Positions 1 to 9,358 of a stretch of DNA of 64,000 nucleotides are shown here, one piece after another. The DNA is from Rhodobacterales bacterium HKCCE3408. Its GTDB lineage: Bacteria; Pseudomonadota; Alphaproteobacteria; Rhodobacterales; Rhodobacteraceae. The translations under genes were made by a program, and so were the position numbers. The stretch's first letter is position 1, and each line of letters starts with the position of its first letter. The stretch spans positions 1 to 64,000 of the forward strand of contig WVSN01000011.1 of the NCBI GenBank assembly GCA_015689705.1. Direction: 5' to 3'. Below the pieces are notes generated by a model. It was given only the letters and a program-made list of their open reading frames with translations, was not told the DNA's origin and made no database searches.

Positions 1-112
1 GGAAGGCCGCGGGCGCGCCGGGCCGCGGCGCGAGATCGGGCCCGGCGCCGTCGGTGGCGAATCTCGCGCGCACGCGCCGCAGCATTTCGGTGACGTGGAA
101 GGGCACCACCAT
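1..112 (-). CDS. 5' end of an unidentified gene, cut by the window edge
   Basis: A leftward reading frame opens with ATG at 112 and stays open for 37 codons to the window edge. A strong ribosome-binding site (GAGGAGAG) lies 8 bases before the ATG, which supports a real start. The visible N-terminus begins [18 protein letters not shown] and then becomes rich in Pro, Ala and Gly. I do not recognise a family from so short a piece. It is divergent from the PIMT-like gene at 315, so bases 113-314 should carry both promoters. Confidence 0.45.
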   Translation of the reverse strand, partial: MVVPFHVTEMLRRVRARFATDGAGPDLAPRPGAPAAF

Positions 113-314
113 GTCGCGGGCTCTCCTCTGGGTTCCGCGCGCTCGTTGTCTCACGGATAGGGCCCAAGATCATGGACATTCTGTGGCGTCGGCGGCTGGT
201 TCGGACCCGGGGCGTGTCCGATGCGACCCACCGCCCGGATCGGGCCGTCGTCGGTTGCGCGGGCCGGTCTTTCATGCCATCAAATCTGAAAACCAGACGC
301 ACCGGTTCAGTTTC

Positions 315-968
315 ATGGCAGACTTCTCCGCACGGCGTGTCACGATGGTGGACACTCAGGTCCGGCCATCGGACGTGACCAAGTTTCCCATCATCGACGC
401 GATGCTGTCGGTCCCGCGCGAGGTATACGTGCCGGCCGCCGCACGCGACGTCGCCTATGCCGGCGCGCCCATCGCGCTTGGCCGCGGGCGCGTCATGCTC
501 GAGCCTCGGACGCTTGCCAAGATGCTCGACGCGCTCGAGATCAAGCCGACCGACCTCGTGCTCGTCGTCGGTGCGGGAACGGGCTACGGCGCCGCGGTCC
601 TGGCCCACATGGCCGAGGCCGTCGTCGCGGTCGAGGAGGACGAGGACCTCGCCGACGAGGCCGAGACCGCGCTGAACGCCGAGAGCGTCGACAACGCCGT
701 GCTCGTCCGCGGCCCGCTGACCGAAGGCCGGGCCAAGAACGCGCCGTATGACGCCATCCTCGTCGAGGGCGGGGTCGAGGTCGTGCCCGAGGCGCTGACC
801 GACCAGCTCAAGGAAGACGGCCGGATCGCCGCGATCTTCATGGACCGCGAGCTTGGCGAGGTGCGGGTCGGCGTGAAGGCCGCGGGCCGGGTCAGCTGGC
901 GCATGGAATTCAACGCGACGGCGCCGGTTCTGCCGGGATTTGCCCGCGCGCCGAGCTTCACATTCTGA
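315..968 (+). CDS. Protein-L-isoaspartate O-methyltransferase family protein
   Basis: A 217-residue SAM-dependent methyltransferase of the PCMT family, which methylates the carboxyl of isoaspartyl residues to start repair of damaged proteins in the cytoplasm. The glycine-rich SAM loop reads [13 protein letters not shown], followed by an acidic residue cluster ([10 protein letters not shown]) at the end of the second strand. The open frame continues upstream to 54, but the family N-terminus starts at [18 protein letters not shown] (ATG 315), so I chose that start. A second, more canonical homologue (pcm, 19576-20217) lies in the same window. This one sits directly before a TolC-type channel, a pairing I associate with Rhodobacteraceae. 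Its loop differs from the usual GTGSGY, so the substrate may not be isoaspartate. Confidence 0.8.
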   Translation: MADFSARRVTMVDTQVRPSDVTKFPIIDAMLSVPREVYVPAAARDVAYAGAPIALGRGRVMLEPRTLAKMLDALEIKPTDLVLVVGAGTGYGAAVLAHMAEAVVAVEEDEDLADEAETALNAESVDNAVLVRGPLTEGRAKNAPYDAILVEGGVEVVPEALTDQLKEDGRIAAIFMDRELGEVRVGVKAAGRVSWRMEFNATAPVLPGFARAPSFTF

Positions 969-994
969 ACGGACGGGACGCGGGGGTCATCCAC

Positions 995-2359
995 ATGCGA
1001 TTTGCGACACTGGCGGCCTGCCTGGCGGCGCTGCTACTCGGGGCGGGCTCGGCCGGTGCCTACACGCTGCGCGATGCGATGGTCGCGGCCTATCGCAACT
1101 CCGATATCCTCGAGCAGAATCGCTATCTCCTCCGGATCCAGGACGAAGGCGTGGCGCAGCAGCTCGCCGGCCTGCGCCCGATCTTCACCTTCACCGCCTC
1201 GTCGAACTACAACAGCACGTCCCAGACGGACGGCGCGGTCTCTTCGCTCAATCTCGTCGCCGACCTGCTGGTGTGGGATGGCGGCGGCACGGAGCTTCTG
1301 GCCGAGGCCGCGCGCGAACAGGTGCTGTCGGCGCGTGCGGGGCTTGTCGGGATCGAGCAGCAGATCCTGCTGAACGCCGTCACCGCCTACGTGAACGTCT
1401 GGCGCGACATTCAGGTCGTGCAGGTCCGGGAATCGAACGTCCGCGTCTTGCGCGAACAGCTTCGTGCGGCACAGGACCGGTTCGATGCCGGCGCCGATGT
1501 CCGCACCTCCGTCGCGCAGGCCGAAGCATCGCTCGCCGGCGCGATCTCGGCACTGGCCGGAGCGCGCGGTCAGCTCGAGATATCCGAGGAACTCTTCATC
1601 ATCGCCGTCGGCGAACGGCCGGGCGGGGCCGGTGGTCCGGGCGCGCTGCCCGACCTGCCGCAGCAGGAATCGGCTGCCGACAACATCGCCCGGAACACCC
1701 ACCCGGCGATCCGGCAACTTCAGCACCAGTCGCGCGCGGATGAATTGTCGCTCGCCGCGGCGCGGACGGATTACGGACCGACGGTCTCTCTCCGTGCAAC
1801 CACCGGTGAAACCTATGGCGGCGCCGGTGCCGGCTACGGCACGACGTTCAGCCTGAACCTGTCTCAGCCGATCTATCGCGGCGGCCAGCTTTTCTCGCTC
1901 GAGCGGATCGCGATCGCGACGCTGGCGGCCACGCAGGCGCAGCTGAACCAGCAGGTCCGCGCGGTTCTCCAGTCGGTCGGGAACGCCTATGCCCGGCTTC
2001 GGATCGCGAATGCGCAGATCCAGGCGTCCGAACAGCAGATCCGCGCCGCCGAGCTTGCGCTCGAGAGCGTGCGGCAGGAAGCCGAGCTTGGCGCGCGCAC
2101 CACGCTCGACGTGCTCGACGCCGAACAGGATGCGCTGGATGCGCGGATCGGGCGGATTACCGCTCAGGCCGATCTGTACGTTTCGGCTTACCAGGCGCTG
2201 TCCGCGATGGGGCTTCTGACGGTCGATCACCTGAACCTGCCGGTGCCGGAATACGACCCCGAAGCCTATTACGACACGTTCGCCAACGGTCCGGCGCGCA
2301 TCCCGAGCGAACAGGGCGAACGCCTCGATGCAGTTCTCGACAGACTGGGTCGAAACTAA
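995..2359 (+). CDS. tolC: TolC family outer membrane channel protein
   Basis: A 454-residue outer-membrane efflux protein that would form the trimeric channel of type I secretion and tripartite efflux systems. It has a Sec signal peptide of about 22 residues ending in GSAGA. The body is two TolC-like repeats of long Ala/Gln/Glu-rich helices (for example the segments around AQDRFDAGADVRTSVAQAEA and ELGARTTLDVLDAEQDAL), the latter being the typical conserved TolC motif. Length matches the family (430-500). It starts 26 bases after the PIMT-like gene and is probably co-transcribed with it. No inner-membrane pump or adaptor gene is nearby, so its partners are encoded elsewhere. Confidence 0.9.
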   Translation: MRFATLAACLAALLLGAGSAGAYTLRDAMVAAYRNSDILEQNRYLLRIQDEGVAQQLAGLRPIFTFTASSNYNSTSQTDGAVSSLNLVADLLVWDGGGTELLAEAAREQVLSARAGLVGIEQQILLNAVTAYVNVWRDIQVVQVRESNVRVLREQLRAAQDRFDAGADVRTSVAQAEASLAGAISALAGARGQLEISEELFIIAVGERPGGAGGPGALPDLPQQESAADNIARNTHPAIRQLQHQSRADELSLAAARTDYGPTVSLRATTGETYGGAGAGYGTTFSLNLSQPIYRGGQLFSLERIAIATLAATQAQLNQQVRAVLQSVGNAYARLRIANAQIQASEQQIRAAELALESVRQEAELGARTTLDVLDAEQDALDARIGRITAQADLYVSAYQALSAMGLLTVDHLNLPVPEYDPEAYYDTFANGPARIPSEQGERLDAVLDRLGRN

Positions 2360-2498
2360 CGGGACTTCCCCGCGGATGTCCAATAATCGCCCCGTTTCTC
2401 CGGTCCATTGTGTCTGAGAGTCGCCACAGGTATCCTCGCGCGACATCATTCGTGGGGGGGAACCGCTGGCCGGTTTCACGATGAAGGAGACGCTCGTC

Positions 2499-4130
2499 AT
2501 GTCAGGTGCCGCGAAGAACGACGATATCGAGGATGTGCTGTCTTCGATCCGCCGGCTCGTGTCGGACACTCCGGTCGCGCCGCGCGTCGACACGTCGCCC
2601 GACCGGCTCGTGCTGACGCCGGCCCTGCGCGTCGCCGACCCCGAAGATCCTTACCTGACCATCGGCATCAACGCGGCCGAGGCGGAATGGGAGGAAGATG
2701 CGCTGGCCGAGACCTCGCCTGAAGAGGACGCGGCGCCAGCAGACGACTCCCCGGAGGCCGTTGAAGAGACTGCCGAGTCCGCAGAGTTGGGGGACGATAT
2801 CATCGCCGAGGATACGGCCGAGGACGCAGAAGACGCGGCCGACGACTTCGTGGCGGAACACATCGCCGACGAGGACGAGTCGCACGAACACGAGGATGAC
2901 CTCGCAGCCGCCGGAGAGCGGTCGGCCGACCGGTTCGGCCTGTCCGCCCTGACGGGCGAGATGCCGCGTGACGGCTCCGCTGCTCCGCGCCGCGAAGACC
3001 GTCCCGAAGGCGGTCCGCCGCACCTGTCCGTCGTGACCTTCGACTGGTCCGACGACTCCGAGGACGAGCAGGAAGACGAAGCGCCCGACCTGGCCGACGC
3101 GGTCGCCGAAGCGGTGGCCGACACCGGGTACGAGAGCGCGGACGCCGAGGAGACGAAAGAGTACGACACCGCCGCCGACGACATGGCGGTGGCCGACGAG
3201 TCGGAGCCGGAGGCCGGGGACGACGAGATTACTGCGGACGAGACCGCTCAGGCAGAGGAAGCTGAATCGGACGTCGCGGAAGAGGCGGCTCCGGAGGCAA
3301 TCTTCGAAGAAGCGGAAGCGGAAGCGGAAGCGGAAGCGGAAGCGGAAGCGGAAGCGGAAGCGGAAGCGGAAGCAGAAGCTGAAGCAGAAGCAGACGCAGA
3401 CGCAGAAGCAGAAGTGGAGGCGGAAGAAGAGGCTGAGGCAGAAGCAGAAGCTGAGGCTGGTGTTGAGCCCGCGTCCGACGCCGAGACGGAAGTCGACGCC
3501 GATGCAGAGCCGTACATGGCATTCGCCGGCGGTGACGAACTCGACGTGCCGACGGACGAGGACGACGACCGCGCCGAAGCCGAAGCGGATCTGATGGCCG
3601 AGGAGACATCCCCTGAGGCGGATCTGGCCATCGAGGAGCCCGAGGCCGAACCCGCCGCCGCGATCTATCCGCCCACCGGTGATTTCGAGGCCGAGACCGG
3701 CGACACGGACTGGCCGGACGATGCAGGCAGCCGGGCCGCCATGGACATCGCCGCCATGCGCTCGGCCCGCGGAGTTGCCCCCGCGACGACCGACGAGAAT
3801 GACGAAGATGACGGCGAGGACGACGACGATGACGCGCCGCAGCCGTTCTTCTCGCGCGCACTCCACCGCGACCGGAGCCCGCTCCGGGCCGCCGAAGGAT
3901 CCGCACCGCGTCCCACGCCCGCCCATGTGGGCGGGATCGCGGACGAGGGCTTCGATGCCGATGACGACGAGGAGCTCAGCGTCCTCGACGAAGAGGCGCT
4001 GCGCGACCTGATCTCGCAGGTCGTCCGCGAAGAGCTGCAGGGCGCGCTTGGCCAGCGGATCACGCGCAACGTCCGCAAGATGGTCCGCCGCGAAATCCGG
4101 CTCGCCCTCGCCGCCGAGGAATTCGAATAG
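2499..4130 (+). CDS. PopZ-like (DUF2497-type) highly acidic protein with Glu-Ala repeat tract
   Basis: A 543-residue protein with a conserved N-terminal helix (DIEDVLSSIRRLVS, residues about 8-21), a very long acidic Ala/Glu/Asp-rich middle and a conserved C-terminal helical block (LDEEALRDLISQVVREELQ, then an Arg-rich helix). This layout matches the PopZ/DUF2497 family of polar organising proteins, where the acidic linker is disordered and the C-terminal helices oligomerise. It is about three times the length of Caulobacter PopZ because of the linker. AAGGAG at 2484-2489, 8 bases before ATG 2499, supports this start over the ATG at 2481. Residues about 270-320 are an uninterrupted Glu-Ala run encoded by a perfect hexamer repeat. 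Family assignment is from motif memory; a polar role is inferred. Confidence 0.65.
   Translation: MSGAAKNDDIEDVLSSIRRLVSDTPVAPRVDTSPDRLVLTPALRVADPEDPYLTIGINAAEAEWEEDALAETSPEEDAAPADDSPEAVEETAESAELGDDIIAEDTAEDAEDAADDFVAEHIADEDESHEHEDDLAAAGERSADRFGLSALTGEMPRDGSAAPRREDRPEGGPPHLSVVTFDWSDDSEDEQEDEAPDLADAVAEAVADTGYESADAEETKEYDTAADDMAVADESEPEAGDDEITADETAQAEEAESDVAEEAAPEAIFEEAEAEAEAEAEAEAEAEAEAEAEAEAEADADAEAEVEAEEEAEAEAEAEAGVEPASDAETEVDADAEPYMAFAGGDELDVPTDEDDDRAEAEADLMAEETSPEADLAIEEPEAEPAAAIYPPTGDFEAETGDTDWPDDAGSRAAMDIAAMRSARGVAPATTDENDEDDGEDDDDDAPQPFFSRALHRDRSPLRAAEGSAPRPTPAHVGGIADEGFDADDDEELSVLDEEALRDLISQVVREELQGALGQRITRNVRKMVRREIRLALAAEEFE
3309..3368 (+). repeat. Perfect hexanucleotide tandem repeat (GAAGCG x10) inside coding sequence
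   Basis: Ten consecutive GAAGCG units encode alternating Glu-Ala. Degenerate versions (GAAGCA, GAAGCT, GACGCA) continue to about 3460. The period is a multiple of three, so copy-number changes by slippage would lengthen or shorten the acidic linker without breaking the frame. Confidence 0.95.
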
Positions 4131-4180
4131 CGCGGCACGGCATCGCTTGATTACCCGCCGATCGGGGGCATCTTCAGATC

Positions 4181-4990
4181 ATGTTCCCGATCCGCGACCA
4201 CAACCCGTCAGACCGGACCCCCGTCGTCACCTGGGCACTGATCGCGGTCAACGTGGTCGTGTTCCTGCTGTATTACCCGCAGATGGCGGGCGACGAGCGG
4301 GCGCTGATGGGCTTCTTCGACGCCTGGGCGCTGGTCCCGGCTGAGGTCGCGCGCGGCATCGATACGCACACGCTCGTCACCTCGATGTTCCTGCACGGCG
4401 GGTGGATGCATCTCCTTGGGAACATGCTCTTTCTCTACATCTTCGGCGACAACGTCGAGGACCTGCTCGGCCATGTCGGCTTTCTCGCCTTCTACCTCGC
4501 CTGTGGCGTCGCCGCGGCGCTTGGTCAGACCTTCGTCGACCCGGCCTCGGGCGTGCCGGTCGTCGGCGCCTCGGGCGCGATCGCCGGCGTGATGGGCGGC
4601 TATCTCCTGATGTTCCCGCGCGCCCGGATCGACATCCTGATCATCCTCGTGGTGATCTTCCGGATCGTCACTGTGCCGGCCTGGATCATGCTCGGGCTGT
4701 GGTTCCTCATCCAGGTCACCAGCGGCGTCGCCACGGACGCGGCCGGTGGCGGCATTGCCTACTGGGCCCATGCCGGCGGTTTCATCGCTGGCGCGGCGCT
4801 GCTGATGCCGGTCTGGCTGAGGCGTGGCGGACCGGCCTGGTGGGCGCGGACCCACGGCCTGCCGCCCCATGCCGAGGCGCATTATTCCCGCGTGCCGACC
4901 GTGCGCCAGCGGCCCGCCGGCGCAATCACGCGCGTTCCCCGCGTCGGCCGCAGGACCGGCGGGCGGGGGCCGTGGTCGGGCGGGCGCTGA
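4181..4990 (+). CDS. Rhomboid family intramembrane serine protease
   Basis: A 269-residue polytopic membrane protease that would cleave transmembrane segments within the bilayer. The catalytic dyad is visible: Ser131 in GASGAIAGVMGGY and His197 in YWAHAGGFIAG. The family L1/HxxxN region reads HGGWMHLLGNMLFLYIFG. Six or more hydrophobic helices are predicted by eye, followed by a basic, Pro/Gly-rich cytoplasmic tail of about 55 residues. It lies 50 bases after the PopZ-like gene on the same strand. No strong ribosome-binding site precedes ATG 4181, so translation may be weak. The substrate cannot be deduced. Confidence 0.92.
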   Translation: MFPIRDHNPSDRTPVVTWALIAVNVVVFLLYYPQMAGDERALMGFFDAWALVPAEVARGIDTHTLVTSMFLHGGWMHLLGNMLFLYIFGDNVEDLLGHVGFLAFYLACGVAAALGQTFVDPASGVPVVGASGAIAGVMGGYLLMFPRARIDILIILVVIFRIVTVPAWIMLGLWFLIQVTSGVATDAAGGGIAYWAHAGGFIAGAALLMPVWLRRGGPAWWARTHGLPPHAEAHYSRVPTVRQRPAGAITRVPRVGRRTGGRGPWSGGR

Positions 4991-5005
4991 TCTGCCCGCC
5001 GCCGC

Positions 5006-5569
5006 TCAGGCGCGTTCGGAATATTCCATCGTCTCGGTGTTCACGATGATGTCCTCGTCCGGCCCGACGAAGGGCGGGACCATCACCTTCACACCGTTGT
5101 CGAGGATCGCCGGCTTGAAGCTGTTGGCCGCGGTCTGGCCCTTCACCACCGGTTCGGTCTCCACGACCTTGCAGGTCACCTTTTGCGGCAGCGTCGCGTT
5201 CAGCGCCTCGGACTCGTAGAATTCCACCAGGATCGTCATGCCGTCCTGAAGAAAAGGCCGCCGGTCGCCAAGAAGTTCTGCCGGAAGTTCGATCTGCTCG
5301 TAGGTTTCGGCATCCATGAAGACGAGCATCCCGTCGGTCTCGTACAGGAATTGCTGGTCTTTCTGCTCCAGCCGGACGCGTTCGACCTTGTCGGCCGAGC
5401 GGAAACGTTCGTTTAGTTTCGAGCCGTTACGCAGATTCCGCATCTCCACCTGAGCGAAGGCGCCGCCCTTGCCCGGCTTGACGTGATCGACCTTCACCGC
5501 CGCCCACAGACCGCCGTTGTGCTCGAGCACATTTCCCGGGCGAATCTCGTTTCCATTGATCTTCGGCAT
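5006..5569 (-). CDS. efp: Elongation factor P
   Basis: A 187-residue translation factor that binds ribosomes stalled at polyproline stretches and promotes peptide bond formation. The start [20 protein letters not shown] and the loop [10 protein letters not shown] with Lys34 (the residue modified in many EF-P proteins) are diagnostic. The length is exactly that of the family. The frame is open to 5599, but ATG 5569 gives the family N-terminus. A promoter candidate lies at 5611-5639, about 35 bases upstream. The gene is divergent from the small protein at 5783. No lysyl-modification genes (epmA/epmB) are in this window. Confidence 0.97.
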   Translation of the reverse strand: MPKINGNEIRPGNVLEHNGGLWAAVKVDHVKPGKGGAFAQVEMRNLRNGSKLNERFRSADKVERVRLEQKDQQFLYETDGMLVFMDAETYEQIELPAELLGDRRPFLQDGMTILVEFYESEALNATLPQKVTCKVVETEPVVKGQTAANSFKPAILDNGVKVMVPPFVGPDEDIIVNTETMEYSERA

Positions 5570-5610
5570 GGTCGTTTGGCCCTTGTGCCCTTGCAGCATT
5601 TTCGACCCGA

Positions 5611-5639
5611 CCTATATCTGGCGCTTGGATGGGTGGCAA
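5611..5639 (-). promoter_or_regulatory. Putative sigma70-type promoter of efp
   Basis: On the minus strand TTGCCA (5639-5634) and TATAGG (5616-5611) are separated by 17 bases, placing a start of transcription near 5604 and leaving a leader of about 35 bases before the efp ATG. Read by eye only. Confidence 0.45.
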
Positions 5640-5675
5640 TACACCCGGTACGGTGTCGCTTTGCCGGGCGGTATG

Positions 5676-5704
5676 TTGTGATGGCAATACAGCCATGCAA
5701 TAAT
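5676..5704 (+). promoter_or_regulatory. Putative promoter of the small gene at 5783
   Basis: TTGTGA (5676-5681) and AATAAT (5699-5704) are separated by exactly 17 bases upstream of the gene at 5783. The spacer contains one of two TGGCAATACA copies in this divergent region (the other is 5634-5643). Confidence 0.4.
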
Positions 5705-5782
5705 CGCAACACAGAATCGGGAGGTTTGTGGGCATAACGGCCGCCACGCCAGAAAACGCAAGAGCAAAAAAAGGACGACGAA

Positions 5783-6103
5783 ATGCGGGATTTCGTTGAT
5801 GGCACCGCCTACAACTTTGAACAAGGGCAACGCGCGCGGAAGCTTTTCGCCGCCGTGGTGCTGGCGGCACTGGATGATGCCATCGCAGACGACAAGAAGT
5901 ACGGCAACGGTCCGGACCAGATTGCCCGGTGGGCACGGTCGCGGGACGGCCGGGAAGTGCTGAGCTGTGCCGGCATCGACCCGAACGAACGGGTGGTGGA
6001 AGGCCTGATGAAGTTCGTCGCCAACGGCGTGCGGACCTCTGTGGCGCTCAGCCGCGAAGAAAGTGAGCGTCGAATGCTGGCCGAGGCTGCGGAAGCGGCC
6101 TGA
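5783..6103 (+). CDS. Small conserved protein of unknown function (DUF6280-like)
   Basis: A 106-residue soluble protein, strongly helical by eye, with the conserved-looking segments ARKLFAAVVLAALDDAIAD and WARSRDGREVLSCAGIDP. I recall near-identical small proteins next to efp in Rhodobacteraceae, annotated as DUF6280, but cannot confirm it here. A good ribosome-binding site (AAGGA at 5771-5775) precedes ATG 5783. A strong intrinsic terminator (6129-6157) follows, so it is a single-gene transcription unit with its own promoter candidate. No catalytic motif or membrane segment is visible, so the function is unknown. Confidence 0.85.
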   Translation: MRDFVDGTAYNFEQGQRARKLFAAVVLAALDDAIADDKKYGNGPDQIARWARSRDGREVLSCAGIDPNERVVEGLMKFVANGVRTSVALSREESERRMLAEAAEAA

Positions 6104-6128
6104 CCACATTCGGATTTCCGGAAAAAAG

Positions 6129-6157
6129 CGCGCCCGTCACAGGGCGCGTTTTTCTTT
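6129..6157 (+). terminator. Rho-independent terminator after the 106-residue protein gene
   Basis: A perfect 7-bp GC stem (CGCGCCC / GGGCGCG) with a 6-base loop is followed by a T-rich tract (TTTTTCTTT). The stem is preceded by a run of A, so it could also act on transcripts coming leftward from the tRNA. Confidence 0.85.
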
Positions 6158-6180
6158 GTGCGCGAATGTCGGGGCTTGGG

Positions 6181-6265
6181 TGGTGGCCGCTGCGGGGATC
6201 GAACCCGCACGCCCGAAGGCCTCGGATTTTAAGTCCGGTCTGTCTACCAGTTCCAGCAAGCGGCC
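6181..6265 (-). tRNA. tRNA-Leu (anticodon UAA)
   Basis: Read leftward, an 85-base sequence folds as a long-variable-arm tRNA. The acceptor stem is GGCCGCT (6265-6259) paired with AGCGGCC (6191-6185). The D-loop is GAACTGGTAGA, the anticodon loop CTTAAAA has anticodon TAA (at 6231-6229), the variable arm is class II, and the T arm is GCGGGTTCGATCCCCGC. The 3' CCA is encoded (6183-6181). The variable arm and UAA anticodon identify tRNA-Leu. Confidence 0.95.
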
Positions 6266-6271
6266 CCGGCA

Positions 6272-6449
6272 TCAGCCATAGCTGCCGGGGCGCGCCGCGT
6301 CGAGAGCGAGGTACTGACCGTTCCATTGGGGGGAGAACGAACCCCACGCCTTTGACTTCAAGCAACAGATGTCCAGCGGACGAGACCACCTTTGCTCGAA
6401 GTCGGTTAACGGGCGGTAAACAAAACCATCGAAATCGACGGATTGTGCG
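6272..6449 (-). pseudogene. Possible degraded coding remnant between apt and tRNA-Leu
   Basis: Leftward in one frame, the stretch between the apt stop and the tRNA reads as about 58 protein-like codons ending in TGA at 6272 (segments such as DGFVYRPLTDFEQRWSRP and WNGQYLALDAARPG). There is no start codon in this frame outside apt, and no ribosome-binding site. The stretch is less GC-rich than its surroundings. It may be the tail of a lost gene beside a tRNA, a common integration point, or it may be chance. Confidence 0.2.
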
Positions 6450-6989
6450 TCAGTCGCCGTCGAAGGCGCAGAGCGCGTGGACGGCCATGCCCATCGCTTC
6501 GAGTTTCGCCCGGCCACCGAGGTCGGGCAGGTCGATGACGAAGGCGCAGCCGACCACCTCGCCGCCGAGCCGTTCGATCAGCTTGATGCCGGCCTCGGCC
6601 GTGCCGCCCGTTGCGAGCAGATCGTCGACCAGCAGCACACGCTCACCGGCGGTGATGGCGTCGTCGTGCAGCTCCATCGTCGCGGTGCCGTATTCAAGCA
6701 CGTAATCCTGGGCGATGGTCTGCGCCGGCAGCTTGCCCTTCTTGCGGATCGGCACGAACCCCTTCGACAGCTGATGCGCCACCGCGCCGCCGAGGATGAA
6801 GCCGCGTGCCTCGAGACCGGCGACCTTGTCGATCCGCTGGCCGACGAAAGGCGCGAGAAGCTGGTCGACCGCCTGACGGAACCCGCGCGGATCGGCAAAC
6901 AGCGTGGTCACGTCACGGAACAGGATGCCGGGCTTGGGGAAGTCCGGAATGGTGCGGATGTACGCCTCGATCGGCTTGTGGTCGAGCAT
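6450..6989 (-). CDS. apt: Adenine phosphoribosyltransferase
   Basis: A 179-residue purine salvage enzyme that converts adenine and PRPP to AMP and pyrophosphate in the cytoplasm. The PRPP-binding motif is clear ([17 protein letters not shown]), and the N-terminal [20 protein letters not shown] is typical of Apt. Length is standard. The gene follows a DUF2927-type gene by 9 bases and, further upstream, mtnP. Apt salvages the adenine that MtnP releases from methylthioadenosine, so the pairing makes biochemical sense. Confidence 0.97.
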   Translation of the reverse strand: MLDHKPIEAYIRTIPDFPKPGILFRDVTTLFADPRGFRQAVDQLLAPFVGQRIDKVAGLEARGFILGGAVAHQLSKGFVPIRKKGKLPAQTIAQDYVLEYGTATMELHDDAITAGERVLLVDDLLATGGTAEAGIKLIERLGGEVVGCAFVIDLPDLGGRAKLEAMGMAVHALCAFDGD

Positions 6990-6998
6990 GTCGCCCCC

Positions 6999-7661
6999 TC
7001 AGGGCCAGGGATAATGACGGCGGAGCGCCTCGGCGTCCTGGCCACGCAGCCAGACCGCGGAATTGCTGTTCTCGGAGAAGATCGAGCGGTCGTATGCCTC
7101 GGCCTCGATATCGGTCGGCAGGCCGAGCGCCTGCACCAGTTCCTCCAGCACGACCGAGCTGATCTCGCGCCGGGAGATGTCCATGCTGATGGCGATGGCG
7201 GCCGAGACGATGGCCGCCCCGCGCGACCGGATCACCACCCGCCCGATCGCCATTTCGGCGCCGTCGATCTGGCTGTTGCCGGTGCCCTCGATCAGCCCGC
7301 CGACCGGCGTGTCGACGAGGTAGAGCGGAATGTCGAATGGCCCGGCATAGTGCCGTTCGAGCCAGAGATGCGCGCCGGTGCCGTTCACCTCCTCGACCGC
7401 GTGATCGAGCGCCTGATCGACGAGGTCGAGCTTGTAGGCCGGGAAGCGCGGGCTGGCCCAGGCGATCCCGGTGCGCAGCGTCAGGCGCTGCGGATCGGGC
7501 CAGCGCACGACGGGCTTGGCGCAGGCACCGCCCGGTGGCGCGGCGCAGGAGACCAGGCGGTAGAAATCCTCGTCGCTGATCGGCCCGTCCACGGAGATGT
7601 ATTCCTGCGCGGCGAGCGGCGCAGGCAGCAATCCGGCAAGGAAGGCGCGACGGGTCAGCAT
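6999..7661 (-). CDS. DUF2927-type exported protein
   Basis: A 220-residue protein with a short N-terminal signal (MLTRRAFLAGLLPAPLAAQ) in which RR before a hydrophobic core suggests Tat or Sec export. The rest has features I associate with DUF2927: two Cys near residues 40-47 and a C-terminal half with SRREISSVVLEELVQALGLP followed by SIFSENSN, where the Glu and Asn/Asp residues recall a degenerate zinc-protease-like fold. I chose ATG 7661 because it opens the signal peptide; the frame is open to 7697. It sits between mtnP and apt, all leftward, but no biochemical link is apparent. Confidence 0.75.
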   Translation of the reverse strand: MLTRRAFLAGLLPAPLAAQEYISVDGPISDEDFYRLVSCAAPPGGACAKPVVRWPDPQRLTLRTGIAWASPRFPAYKLDLVDQALDHAVEEVNGTGAHLWLERHYAGPFDIPLYLVDTPVGGLIEGTGNSQIDGAEMAIGRVVIRSRGAAIVSAAIAISMDISRREISSVVLEELVQALGLPTDIEAEAYDRSIFSENSNSAVWLRGQDAEALRRHYPWP

Positions 7662-7733
7662 GGTCTCAGGGTTGCGGCAGCGGGTCCCGCAAATCAAGCG
7701 CCTGTTGGCGCAAGCGGCGTGCGCTGTGGCGGC

Positions 7734-8603
<870 letters not shown>

Positions 8604-8685
8604 GCGCGCCCCCTGCGAGATGTCCCCCGAACGCTATCCGGGGCGGGCACGGGTCTCAATATGGCAGGGGAAGGTTAATAATCCG

Positions 8686-9291
8686 TCACTCGCCGGGGCG
8701 TCGGAGTTCGAACAGCTCGCGGATGACGCCGTAATCGCGATAGCCGAGCCGGGTGAGGGGCTGGACGCGGGTCAGATCGAAGCGGCCTTCGTGCAGGAAT
8801 TCCTCGCGGATATGCACGCCGGTCACCACGCCGAGGACGAGGAAATTCGACTTGCCTTCAAGCTGCACGACCTGGGTCATGCGGCATTCGAGGCTGGCCG
8901 GCGCGGCGACGACCCGGGGGCAGTCGATCGTCTCGCACTGTGCCTTTTCCAGCCCGGCGCGGGCGAATTCGTCATCATGCGCGTCCCACGGGCCCGAGCT
9001 TTGGTTCATCACATCGCGCAGGTCGTAAGACACCGTATTCACACAGAAAACGCCTGTCTCGCGGATCTGGGCGACGCTGTCCTTGGTGTCGCCGCGGTCG
9101 GGCTTGGAGCCGGTCGAGGCGAACATCACCTGCGGCGGCGTGTAGGCGACGGCGTTGAAGAAGGAATAGGGCGCGAGGTTGTCGCGGCCCTGCGCGTCGC
9201 GGGTCGAGATCCAGCCGATCGGACGCGGGGTGACGATGGCGTTGAACGGGTTGTGCGGCAGGCCGTGGCCGTCTTCGGGTCGATAGAACAT
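8686..9291 (-). CDS. Flavin reductase family protein (flavoredoxin-like)
   Basis: A 201-residue FMN-binding split-barrel protein. The N-terminal motif NAIVTPRPIGWISTRD and NLAPYSFFNAVAYTPPQVMF is the standard flavin-binding signature of the flavin reductase-like family. A conserved-looking DTKDSVAQIRETGVFCVN follows. Such proteins reduce free flavin with NAD(P)H or shuttle electrons; the partner is unknown. It is divergent from the GNAT gene at 9359, and the 67 bases between them must hold both promoters. Confidence 0.9.
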   Translation of the reverse strand: MFYRPEDGHGLPHNPFNAIVTPRPIGWISTRDAQGRDNLAPYSFFNAVAYTPPQVMFASTGSKPDRGDTKDSVAQIRETGVFCVNTVSYDLRDVMNQSSGPWDAHDDEFARAGLEKAQCETIDCPRVVAAPASLECRMTQVVQLEGKSNFLVLGVVTGVHIREEFLHEGRFDLTRVQPLTRLGYRDYGVIRELFELRRPGE

Positions 9292-9358
9292 GGTCCCTCC
9301 GTTTGTGCTTCACATAGCCCCGTGCTAGCCAATAATCCAGTCGCGGCGGACCGGGCGC

